Source of the DNA: JABDBL01 sp963845445
Lineage (GTDB): Bacteria; Cyanobacteriota; Vampirovibrionia; Obscuribacterales; Obscuribacteraceae
DNA length: 64,000 nucleotides
Reading direction: 5' to 3'
Assembly (NCBI GenBank): GCA_963845445.1
Contig: CAWJSE010000003.1
Span: 496,001-560,000 of the forward strand
Below, in pieces: positions 1-8,093 of this stretch. The first letter of the stretch is position 1. The number at the start of each line of letters is the position of its first letter. The translations under genes were made by a program, and so were the position numbers. The notes under the pieces are model-generated. The model made no database searches, had not been told where the DNA came from, and saw only the letters and a list, made by a program, of their open reading frames with translations.

Positions 1-208
1 GACCGATACCGACAACAATCGCTTTTAGATCTGATTTGTGCCATCCGGCTTCAATCAATAAATTAGATAATGTAGGGATTATGGCAGAAGCAGCGAATTG
101 CCTATCCTCCGTATTACAAATAACGGTTTTCTCAGCCAATATTGCGTTGCCGTCTGCAAGACAGGCATATAGATTAGTCGTGCTGGTATTAAAAGACAAT
201 ATGCGCAT
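1..208 (-). CDS. tsaB: TsaB, N-terminal part (runs off the window)
   Basis: The minus strand from ATG at 208 reads as the N-terminus of TsaB, the partner of TsaD in the complex that makes N6-threonylcarbamoyladenosine at position 37 of ANN-decoding tRNAs. It opens with MRILSFNTSTTNLYACLADG, matching the ASKHA-fold start of the family (MxILxIDTS), and continues to a segment ending in AIVVGIGP, which fits the conserved stretch before the family's GPGSFTG motif. Only about 69 residues lie in the window. A GAGGAG about 16 bases upstream is a distant ribosome site, so a slightly earlier start is possible. The gene follows secA on the same strand after about 70 bases and may be co-transcribed with it. 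Confidence 0.82.
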   Translation of the reverse strand, partial: MRILSFNTSTTNLYACLADGNAILAEKTVICNTEDRQFAASAIIPTLSNLLIEAGWHKSDLKAIVVGIG

Positions 209-281
209 GGTAAAACGGCTAAAGCTCCTCAATACACAACAGTAATGACACTTATACTATAAAGATATTATGCTCCGCTCT

Positions 282-3272
282 CTAACTTTCTCTGTTCTCG
301 CCCTGCGAAGTCAAAACATTCTCTGCGCTAAGAGGCGAGGGTCCCTGCGGTATCGCAGGTACTGAAGATTCCTCAAAATCCTGTGGTGGCGGCTCAACCT
401 GGGCGCGGAAAATAATACCGATTGACTCTTGTTGCACGCTGCGCAGCAGCTGATTAAACATTTCAAAGGCTTCTCTCTTATATTCTTGTAATGGATCCCG
501 TTGTCCGTAACCACGCAAATGAATACCTTCGCGAAGCAAATCAATATTGTGCAAATAATCTACCCATTTGCTGTCTATAGTTTGCAGTAAAACCTGTCTT
601 TCTAATTCACGCATAACCGGCGCGCTCAAATGTTCATCGCGAACTTTATAAGCCAAAAGAACGTCTTCTAGCAATTTCTGGCGCAATTCGTCAAAAGGTA
701 AGTCCGATAACTCCTGTACCTTCACTTCTCCTAGCATCGGAATATCGCCGGCGAGCGTTTGAAGCACTTCAGGCAAGCCGGTTTCCTGCCACGCTTCAGG
801 CGGTAAAGCTTGATCTATGTATGTACCAAGGACAATGTCCAAATGTTCTTCCAGCATACTTTCTATATTTTCTTTCAAATCAGCATGCTCTAAGATACGG
901 CGACGTTCGCGATAAATCACTTCTCTCTGCGTGTTTAAAACGTCGTCATATTGGAGAACGTGTTTACGTGTATCAAAATGGTGAGCCTCTACTTTCCTTT
1001 GCGCTCCTTCAATTGATTTGCTAACCATATTATGTTCGATGGGAATTTCTTCGTCTGCCCGTAAAAATTCCATAAGCCAGGCAATTTTATCGCCACCAAA
1101 AATACGCATTAAGCTATCTTCTAGCGATAGGAAGAATCGGGTTGTCCCAGGATCGCCTTGGCGTCCAGCCCTCCCCCTTAACTGATTATCAATTCTACGC
1201 GCCTCGTGCCGCTCTGTACCTATGATATGCAAGCCGCCTAGATTAACCACTTCATCATGCTCTCTATCAGTTTCTTTTTTCATTATTTGCGTGAGCTCTT
1301 TAAGCTTAGCTTCAAAATGCGGATTGTCGGCCGCGTCTTCCTTGGCAAACTTTTCTTTGGCTAGATATTCTGGATTACCACCTAATAAGATGTCGGTACC
1401 ACGACCAGCCATATTGGTAGCAATGGTGACCGCTCCCTTACGTCCGGCCTGCGCAACAATCATGGCTTCTTTTTCGTGATGCTTAGCATTTAGAACGTGC
1501 AGTGGAATAACCTTGCGAATAGCATTGACCACTTTTACAGTTTTTAGAATAGAGAAGCAACGTTCAATAAACTCATCCTGTCCCTTTGAAAATTCTTTTT
1601 CCACTTGTGAGCAGATTTCGGTGAACTTACTGGTTTCAATTAAACCAGGACGCTCAAAACATTTCTTTAAAGCGTCGATAGACGGTCCTTCGAGATTGCG
1701 CTTTTTGATGAGTTCCAGACACTTATTTATCTTGCTCATAAGATATTCGTTTATCTTCTGTGGTTTGCTCAACAAATCAGCTAATACTTCAGATTTTTCA
1801 ATACTGGTTGTGCCTACTAGAACAGGTCGGCCCATTTCATGCATATCCACTATCTCTTCTACTACAGCATGGAATTTTTGGGGTTCTGTCTTATAAATCA
1901 CATCTGGGTAGTCGTCCCTAACGCTCTTTCTATTAGTAGGGATAGAGACCACATCAAGATTGTATATTTTATTAAATTCAGCAGCTTCAGTCATCGCAGT
2001 GCCGGTCATGCCAGCAAGCTTTGGATAAAGTCTAAATAAATTTTGATATGTAATAGAAGCATAAGTCAACGTTTCTTCTTGAATGGGTACATTTTCTTTG
2101 GCTTCAATAGCTTGATGCAAACCGTCGCCCCAACGCCTGCCTACCATCATACGCCCGGTGAACTCATCAACGATACAAACTTCTGGCTTGCCCTCTTCGT
2201 TTTGTCTGATCATATAATCAGTATCTTTTTTATAAAGCTCTTTAGCGCGCAGAGCCTGCACCAAATGATGATGGAAATTAAAATGAACATCGAAAAGCTC
2301 TTTGACGCCAAGCATTTTTTCACCGCTAATAATGCCGCGTTCAGTCATTAGAACATTGCGTGATTTTTCATCGACCCAATAATCACAATCTTCATCATCT
2401 TTGTCTTTGCCTTTTTCTAGATGAGGCACCACTTGTGCCATTCGTTTATATATTTCGATAAACGACTCAGATGGAAAGCCTGAAATGATCAGAGGGGTAC
2501 GCGCCTCATCAATGAGAATATTATCTACTTCGTCAACTATAGCGTAATAATATGGACGCTGTACAAGCTTATCAAACGAAGTCCGCATATTATCACGCAA
2601 GTAATCAAAACCAAATTCGTGGTTAGTACCATATGCAATATCAGTACGGTAGGCCGCCCACTTTTCTTCGTCAGGTTGCTGTGAGTATATAAGACCGACA
2701 CTCAAACCGAGAAACTTATATAATTGTCCCATCCACTCAGCGTCCCGGCGGGCCAAATAATCGTTCACTGTTACGACATGCACACCTCGACCACTCAGGG
2801 CATTTAGATAAGCAGGCAGGGTAGCAACTAACGTTTTACCTTCGCCGGTGCGCATTTCGGCTATTTTATTGAAATGCAAAGCCGCACCACCTAACAATTG
2901 CACATCAAAATGGCGCATGCCCAGAACACGCTTAGAAGCCTCTCTTACCACCGCGAAAGCCTCGGGCAGAATACTTTCTAAAACATCTGCCAGTACTTTA
3001 TCTTTTTGAGTACGAAACTGCCCAGGCATTTTTGGAGCATCATCGGGCATAAGGCTCAAATCCGGTACTACAGATACGGCATTATCTATCTTTTGTTTAA
3101 ACTCTACTGTTTTGTACTGCAGCTGAGAATCATTCAAAATTTGCATCTGGGGCTCTAAATCGTTAGCCGCCTTGACATAGTGCTCTAAAGCTTTAACCCG
3201 CTTTTCGTTTGTATCGCCGAAAAGGATCTTTAGTCCGTTTTTAATCCTCTCATCCCAAGTTTCGGTCATCAA
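282..3272 (-). CDS. secA: SecA preprotein translocase ATPase
   Basis: SecA is the ATP-driven motor that pushes unfolded preproteins through SecYEG at the inner membrane. The 996 residues show Walker A at about 141-147 (RTGEGKT), the DEAD-like DEVD near 247-250, the preprotein cross-linking domain, the second helicase half with the TNMAGRGTDI motif near 619-629, and the scaffold/wing region (LRGRAGRQGDPG). Two features are unusual. About 80 residues (roughly 503-588) are inserted in the second nucleotide-binding domain between GTTSIEKSEVLADLLS and HVLNAKHHE, where most SecA proteins have only a few residues. The C-terminus also lacks the cysteine-rich zinc motif that binds SecB and is a Pro/Ser/Glu-rich tail instead. 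Two adjacent ATGs make the exact start ambiguous by one codon. Confidence 0.97.
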   Translation of the reverse strand: MMTETWDERIKNGLKILFGDTNEKRVKALEHYVKAANDLEPQMQILNDSQLQYKTVEFKQKIDNAVSVVPDLSLMPDDAPKMPGQFRTQKDKVLADVLESILPEAFAVVREASKRVLGMRHFDVQLLGGAALHFNKIAEMRTGEGKTLVATLPAYLNALSGRGVHVVTVNDYLARRDAEWMGQLYKFLGLSVGLIYSQQPDEEKWAAYRTDIAYGTNHEFGFDYLRDNMRTSFDKLVQRPYYYAIVDEVDNILIDEARTPLIISGFPSESFIEIYKRMAQVVPHLEKGKDKDDEDCDYWVDEKSRNVLMTERGIISGEKMLGVKELFDVHFNFHHHLVQALRAKELYKKDTDYMIRQNEEGKPEVCIVDEFTGRMMVGRRWGDGLHQAIEAKENVPIQEETLTYASITYQNLFRLYPKLAGMTGTAMTEAAEFNKIYNLDVVSIPTNRKSVRDDYPDVIYKTEPQKFHAVVEEIVDMHEMGRPVLVGTTSIEKSEVLADLLSKPQKINEYLMSKINKCLELIKKRNLEGPSIDALKKCFERPGLIETSKFTEICSQVEKEFSKGQDEFIERCFSILKTVKVVNAIRKVIPLHVLNAKHHEKEAMIVAQAGRKGAVTIATNMAGRGTDILLGGNPEYLAKEKFAKEDAADNPHFEAKLKELTQIMKKETDREHDEVVNLGGLHIIGTERHEARRIDNQLRGRAGRQGDPGTTRFFLSLEDSLMRIFGGDKIAWLMEFLRADEEIPIEHNMVSKSIEGAQRKVEAHHFDTRKHVLQYDDVLNTQREVIYRERRRILEHADLKENIESMLEEHLDIVLGTYIDQALPPEAWQETGLPEVLQTLAGDIPMLGEVKVQELSDLPFDELRQKLLEDVLLAYKVRDEHLSAPVMRELERQVLLQTIDSKWVDYLHNIDLLREGIHLRGYGQRDPLQEYKREAFEMFNQLLRSVQQESIGIIFRAQVEPPPQDFEESSVPAIPQGPSPLSAENVLTSQGENRES

Positions 3273-3524
3273 AATTCTCCAATAACATTTAGCATAGAAA
3301 CATTGACATCCGCCTTGCAGCGACTATGCTTAAGTAGATAATTCTATCAGCCTGTGAGCTTTTAAGTGCCTAAAGCGCTCGATAGATAAAGTTCTATTGT
3401 GTTGCATAACACATAGCTCTTTTCTATTACCGGAACCAGAGCCTGTATGCTAAATATTGCTATGATGACAAGTAAAGAGAAAGTATTGAAAATCTATAAA
3501 ATTATCTGAGCTCGGAGCGCCAAA

Positions 3525-4589
3525 ATGCAGCCCAAAACCAAAGAAGATGTTAAACCGCTATCTGGACTAAGTTTGCCAGAGTTAGAAGACTTCGTTCAAT
3601 CAATCGGATTACCAGCTTTTCGTGGTCGTCAAATCCATACTTGGATTTACGAGAAATATGCCTGCCGCGTCGAGCAAATGACTGACCTACCAGCATCAGC
3701 TCGGGAAAATCTGGCGCAAAAAACAAAAATTTCGTTATTGGAGTTGAGGCATTTGCAAGTTAGCAAGGACGGCACGCGCAAATATCTATTTGCTTTACCA
3801 GACGGACAATTGATAGAATCCGTTCTAATGCGTTTTGCTAACCGTAAGAATGTTAGTGCGTGCGTTTCGAGTCAAGTTGGTTGCGCCGTCGGTTGTACTT
3901 TTTGTGCCACTGGCTATCTGAATTTTAAGCGCAACCTTACCAGCCAAGAGATTACTGATCAAATTATGGCCATGCAAAGGGAATCCGGCTTGCGGATTGC
4001 TAATATAGTTTTTATGGGACAAGGTGAACCCCTGCTTAATTGCGAAGAAGTAATTAAATCTATACATACAATAATTGATTCAGTAAAAATTGGCGGAAGA
4101 CACATAACCGTATCAACTTCTGGTATCGTGCCTGGTATTAATCGTCTGGCCCAGGAAAATCTGCCAATTACGTTAGCACTCTCATTACATGCCCCAGATC
4201 CTCAAACAAGAGAAAAGATTGTACCTATAAGCAAAAAATATCCTTTACACCAATTAATACCTAGCCTGCGAAATTATGAAAAGAAAACTAAGAGAAGGCT
4301 AACTATTGAATATGTGATGCTAGCTGGGGTTACTGATACAGTCGAACAAGCTAAGATGTTGGCTGATCTGGTCCGTGATTTACATTGCAATGTCAATTTG
4401 ATACCATTCAATCCGATACAAGACAACACAGGCAAAGATCTCTACGAACGCCCAAGTCGAGCAGCACAAGAACGTTTTAAAAAAATAGTTGAACGCAGCG
4501 GAAGAACAGTGACTATTCGCCTAGAACGAGGTACTGACATAGACGCTGCTTGTGGGCAATTGCACAACAAAGTGCTCAAGCAAGTATGA
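3525..4589 (+). CDS. rlmN: RlmN, dual-specificity 23S rRNA/tRNA adenine-C2 methyltransferase
   Basis: This radical-SAM enzyme methylates C2 of A2503 in 23S rRNA and A37 in some tRNAs. The 354 residues carry the CxxxCxxC iron-sulfur motif at C120, C124 and C127 (CAVGCTFC), the upstream conserved Cys113 (SACVSSQ), the SAM-binding GQGEPLLN and the C-terminal methyl-carrying cysteine near 343 (IDAACGQL). Length and motif order are normal for the family. The start ATG follows a CGGAGCG ribosome site. It is transcribed divergently from secA across about 250 bases and convergently with the small membrane protein downstream. Confidence 0.96.
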   Translation: MQPKTKEDVKPLSGLSLPELEDFVQSIGLPAFRGRQIHTWIYEKYACRVEQMTDLPASARENLAQKTKISLLELRHLQVSKDGTRKYLFALPDGQLIESVLMRFANRKNVSACVSSQVGCAVGCTFCATGYLNFKRNLTSQEITDQIMAMQRESGLRIANIVFMGQGEPLLNCEEVIKSIHTIIDSVKIGGRHITVSTSGIVPGINRLAQENLPITLALSLHAPDPQTREKIVPISKKYPLHQLIPSLRNYEKKTKRRLTIEYVMLAGVTDTVEQAKMLADLVRDLHCNVNLIPFNPIQDNTGKDLYERPSRAAQERFKKIVERSGRTVTIRLERGTDIDAACGQLHNKVLKQV

Positions 4590-4612
4590 AAATGCGGATC
4601 ACCAGCCTAAAG

Positions 4613-4801
4613 TCAAGACTTATTGCTGGGTGGCTTCTTTTCCGTTAATGTAAGAATAAAGCTATAAGTAATTATTGCTCCAACAATGCCCAGACATAGG
4701 GCTTGATAAGGGTTAAATAAATAAGTAGCAGCCAGGGTAATTGCCGTGGCTACCAATACCACAGCTAATATCTGGTGGGCTGTTAGGGTTGGTACAGACA
4801 T
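4613..4801 (-). CDS. Small two-helix membrane protein
   Basis: A 62-residue protein with two hydrophobic segments (about residues 8-27 and 33-52), a short turn, and a Lys/Pro-rich tail (TEKKPPSNKS). ATG 4801 is preferred because GGGGGG lies just upstream. A longer reading starts at 4825 and would overlap the end of the preceding gene. It is the last gene of the PBP-SpoIID-ArsC-like minus-strand run. No family was recognised. It could be a small inner-membrane accessory protein, but nothing in the sequence gives a function. Confidence 0.6.
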   Translation of the reverse strand: MSVPTLTAHQILAVVLVATAITLAATYLFNPYQALCLGIVGAIITYSFILTLTEKKPPSNKS

Positions 4802-4815
4802 GTCCCCCCTTTTTT

Positions 4816-5181
4816 CTAAGGGCAAAGTACTTTAGTGTAAGCCTCTGCATCAAAGCCCACTAGTAAAGTCTTACCTACCTGCAAGGTCGGCGCACGCAAA
4901 TTACCGGTGGGTCCTATCAGTAAAGATTGGAGCGTTTCGGAAGAAGGTTTGTCTTTGGTCATATCTAGAACTACTACCTTACTTCCCTTGGCAACATATA
5001 GCTTGTCGGCACTGTGAGCAAGTTTTATCGCTTCCTGCACACCCATCTTGATTTTTCTAGCATCAACAATTGTTTTTGGCTGCTCAATTTTATTTTTGAC
5101 TAAAAAATCTTGCGCTCGGGCGCAAGTTTTACAACCATTTCGATGATATGACCATTCTATATGCTTTGTGTTTAGCTTCAT
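4816..5181 (-). CDS. ArsC-like thioredoxin-fold protein (CxxC)
   Basis: The 121 residues look like an ArsC/Spx-type thioredoxin-fold protein. It has a redox-type CKTC motif near residues 17-20, the spacing to basic residues expected for ArsC, and a conserved-looking RAPTLQVGKTLLVGF segment where ArsC/Spx proteins have their cis-proline loop and last strand. It resembles the family described as ArsC-like (seleno)proteins, in which the first position of the motif may be selenocysteine; here both positions are ordinary cysteines. A thiol-disulfide or reductase role is inferred, with unknown substrate. It sits about 35 bases downstream of the SpoIID gene on the same strand, so it may act on envelope proteins, though no signal peptide is visible. 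Confidence 0.7.
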   Translation of the reverse strand: MKLNTKHIEWSYHRNGCKTCARAQDFLVKNKIEQPKTIVDARKIKMGVQEAIKLAHSADKLYVAKGSKVVVLDMTKDKPSSETLQSLLIGPTGNLRAPTLQVGKTLLVGFDAEAYTKVLCP

Positions 5182-5217
5182 TCTGCGGCTCCAGATTAAT
5201 TATATAAGCGTCTACTT

Positions 5218-6414
5218 TCAATGGACTACACAGCCCGGAAAATAATAGCGCAAGATCTCTTTGTGTAACTTTCCTTTCTTAGCTAAGCCCACGGCACCCC
5301 ATTGGCAAAATCCAACCCCATGACCGGCTCCTGTGCTCTCAACAATGATATCACCATTGTCGCCGAGCTTTAACTTGAATCGTGTTCCTGGTGCCTTATC
5401 CCAACCAAAATGCTGCCCCAGACTTATCCAAAAATCATAACCACTCATAGATGTTCCGTTGCCTAATTTTACAGACAAAGGCCTACCGGTATAGTCGCTC
5501 TCTGAAATCTGCGGCAGACCCTCGCCAAACACTTTGGCGAACGAAGCGATTGGAATTTCCTTAACCGTTGGTTTCCAAAACGGTGATTCCGAACAGTTCT
5601 TACATGGTACTTCTGCAAGATAAGCTAAATGTTTGTCTTTAATATGAAAGAATCGTGCACCATTGCTGGTACCACCCGCACAAGTAGAATGATAATAAAC
5701 GTTTATTGGCGAGTCCTTATAATAAATATTCTCGCCCCAAGCTGCAGCTACTGCTTGCCTCACCACTTCCCTCTCAAGGCTGCAACCTAGATAAGATTGA
5801 CTTTGAGTGGAATCACCAATAACAGCCGAGGAGGTCTTCTGGCGAGTCAAGATGGTTTGTACCAAGACCGCCTGCGCTTGCAGCATTTCATAAGGTGCTT
5901 CTTTAGAAGATTCGGACGCCACCACGCCCGTTACGTAATCGCGACGAGAGACGTGGTTAATAACATCCATAGAACCGTCGCTCAGACAGCTTATTGAAAC
6001 AATGCCATGATATCTTCGACTCTGGTGTGCCGGATCTGAAAAATTACCAACTATTCCAACGCCTGCATTACCAACTTCTCTAAAAGACATTTCGTTTAAA
6101 GCAGCAAATACTTCCGATTGTGCGTATTCCCTAATCCTAAGATTCGTTTTTACGCGCGGGCGCAACCAGATCCGACCTTTTTCAACTGCTGCGGTGCAAG
6201 CTACGGTAATTTTAGATCTGCCGGATCCGCCCATCAATTCAAACGGTGGCAATATATCTAGGCTTTTTGGCCGATAGGTCTCAAACAGTCGCACACAAAA
6301 GCTGTCTCCATCTTCCGCAAGAATTGCTCTAGAAAAACTGCAAAGAGATAGCAATAAACTTATTGCAAAAACTAATAGTGTCTTTGGAGATCTAACTATC
6401 AATCGAGCAATCAT
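5218..6414 (-). CDS. SpoIID/LytB-domain protein
   Basis: SpoIID proteins are lytic transglycosylases that cut denuded glycan strands during spore engulfment; homologues in non-spore-formers are thought to remodel peptidoglycan. A hydrophobic export signal is followed by the SpoIID domain, including DYVTGVVASES with the usual glutamate region, AQAVLVQTILTRQ, YYHSTCAGGTSN and the C-terminal GAGHGVGFCQWGA. ATG 6414 is chosen because it overlaps the TGA of the upstream PBP-like gene (ATGA), which indicates translational coupling. A longer frame to 6498 exists but would run into that gene. About 398 residues, typical for the family. Confidence 0.9.
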   Translation of the reverse strand: MIARLIVRSPKTLLVFAISLLLSLCSFSRAILAEDGDSFCVRLFETYRPKSLDILPPFELMGGSGRSKITVACTAAVEKGRIWLRPRVKTNLRIREYAQSEVFAALNEMSFREVGNAGVGIVGNFSDPAHQSRRYHGIVSISCLSDGSMDVINHVSRRDYVTGVVASESSKEAPYEMLQAQAVLVQTILTRQKTSSAVIGDSTQSQSYLGCSLEREVVRQAVAAAWGENIYYKDSPINVYYHSTCAGGTSNGARFFHIKDKHLAYLAEVPCKNCSESPFWKPTVKEIPIASFAKVFGEGLPQISESDYTGRPLSVKLGNGTSMSGYDFWISLGQHFGWDKAPGTRFKLKLGDNGDIIVESTGAGHGVGFCQWGAVGLAKKGKLHKEILRYYFPGCVVH

Positions 6415-7399
6415 CAAGTCCAATTCCTCTCGAATAGATATTTTCTTGCTGAAGGCACGGCACGATCGTAACTTGTGCCAGCGCTGGATCGCAAACAAAA
6501 AGAATAATTTGGCGATTCATAAGGGAAATACCCGGCTATCCAAGATTGAAAGGTGCCTCCGTGAACTGTAGTACCGGTTTTCACTGCTATGTGCAGCTTG
6601 TTCTGTGGATCGAGATGTTTTGCGGTTCCCCTTTGGCAAGCAATCTGCATACCCGTTTGCAATATATTCCATGTGTGTTCACTCAGGGCCGGGCTCCAAT
6701 AAAGACATTATGATCAGTGATATTGCTATCAACAATTTTTCTTTCCTTTACCGGTTCGTTTTTTTGCTTGTCTATATTCCTGTCACTGTAGAAAAAAGAG
6801 GTCAACTTTTTACCTTTGTTAGCAATTAAGCTTACTAATTGTAAAATTTGAATAGCTGTCATATTGTACTGCTTAGCCAAACCTAAAATCAGATCAACGT
6901 TGTTAAGGAATCTGCTTTCAGATAGATCTATAGCCTGACTCAAGCCGAATTCTCGTAAATAATGCAAAAAACAATCGGCATTCAATTCTCTCGCGGCGTG
7001 CCCAAAAAAAACATTACAGGACTGTCCTATTGCTTCCACCAGAGACAGCCTCCCATGGGGGTAACGACAAATATAGTGTTTGCCAGCAACGATTATTGCT
7101 CCTCGGCAATCAATTACTTTTGTAGCGGAGGGCAGGTTTTCTTGCAAAATTGCCGTTGCTGCTATCAATTTCATAAGTGAACCTGGCTGTCCCTCATCTA
7201 TTAACCCTCCCATAGGCATATGAATTTGACCGGACTTTAAATCAAGCCAGTAAAAATGACTTATTTGATGATGACTTGTGAAACTGCTCTTTGATTCAGC
7301 CATCAATTGACTGGGAAAATAACCGGCAAGAAGAGCTGCGAGAAATTCACGCCGTCCAAGTAAAGAAGTTCTAAAAATATCTTCTGAAAACTTACTCAT
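6414..7399 (-). pseudogene. PBP-like transpeptidase with Tat-type signal; frame broken by one base
   Basis: Two overlapping frames together give one penicillin-binding-protein transpeptidase of about 330 residues. The first frame (stop at 6683) has SxxK (SLMK, 75 residues in from this start) and SxN (SCN, a further 53 on). The second frame, ending at 6414, has the third motif KTGT (about 6570-6581) followed by SWIAGYFPYE. Reading shifts by -1 within GGGCCGGG at 6686-6693. The N-terminus (GRREFLAALLAG) resembles a twin-arginine signal. ATG 7399 is preferred; a GTG at 7423 is an alternative. The stop overlaps the SpoIID start, so this is a transpeptidase/SpoIID operon. All three active-site motifs survive, so a sequence error is more likely than a true pseudogene. 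Confidence 0.75.
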
Positions 7400-7472
7400 T
7401 TCTTTCAATGTTATTACAGCCACTGATATACATTAGGAGTTAACATAATTAATAGTGAAGCGATTGGGAACG

Positions 7473-8093
7473 ATGAAACAAATGATGACTCGCTCAAATT
7501 CAATTATCTATTATATTATAAAGCTTGTCATTGTTTTGATTATCATTTTATTCTCACAGCCATGCTGCTTAGCGGTGGAATTTTCGCTACCAGATCTAGT
7601 ACGGCAAACAATGCAAACATACTTCGAGAACAGTAAAACAAGTAAAACTTATCTAGAAGCATTGCTCAAGACGGTGCCGGTACAATACAACAAGCCGGCC
7701 GGCGTCTTTGTCACTTTGAGCAATCATGGTGAGACAAGAGCTTGTTGGGGCTCTATTGAACCAACACACGCAAACATAGTTGAGTCTACCGTCTATGGCA
7801 CTATCGATGCTCTAAAAAAAGATTATCGGCATAAACCTATTCAACCTTCAGAATGGAAAAACCTGAAAGCACAGGTTACCGTGATCAAAGAGATAGAACC
7901 GATATACTCAATTCGAGCACAAAATGCTCTTATTGATGGCCTATTGATAAAAGCAAATAACAAATCAGCGCTTCTTTTACCCGGCGAGGCGAGAGATGCT
8001 TATTATCAGCTTGTGCAATGCAAATTGAAAGCTGGCATCCAAAAGGGCGAGACTTATCAGATATATAGAATCAAGGCGGCAGTTTATGAATAA
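7473..8093 (+). CDS. Exported AMMECR1-domain protein
   Basis: After an N-terminal hydrophobic signal (about 20 residues ending at CCLAVE), the rest matches the AMMECR1 fold: PAGVFVTLSNHGETRACWGSIEP aligns with the usual RGVFVTL..LRGCIGSL signature, and IDGLLIKANNKSALLLPGEA with the DGLILE...GLLLPQV stretch. Biochemical roles of AMMECR1 proteins are poorly known, and most are cytosolic, so the export signal is notable. ATG 7473 follows GGGAA; a GTG at 7455 is an alternative. Its last 8 bases overlap the start of the alpha-2-macroglobulin gene, so the two proteins are translationally coupled and probably work in the same compartment. Confidence 0.8.
   Translation: MKQMMTRSNSIIYYIIKLVIVLIIILFSQPCCLAVEFSLPDLVRQTMQTYFENSKTSKTYLEALLKTVPVQYNKPAGVFVTLSNHGETRACWGSIEPTHANIVESTVYGTIDALKKDYRHKPIQPSEWKNLKAQVTVIKEIEPIYSIRAQNALIDGLLIKANNKSALLLPGEARDAYYQLVQCKLKAGIQKGETYQIYRIKAAVYE

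Noticed and set aside
36..245. 69-codon plus-strand ORF
   Set aside because: It is antisense to the tsaB start, which has a recognisable TsaB N-terminus.
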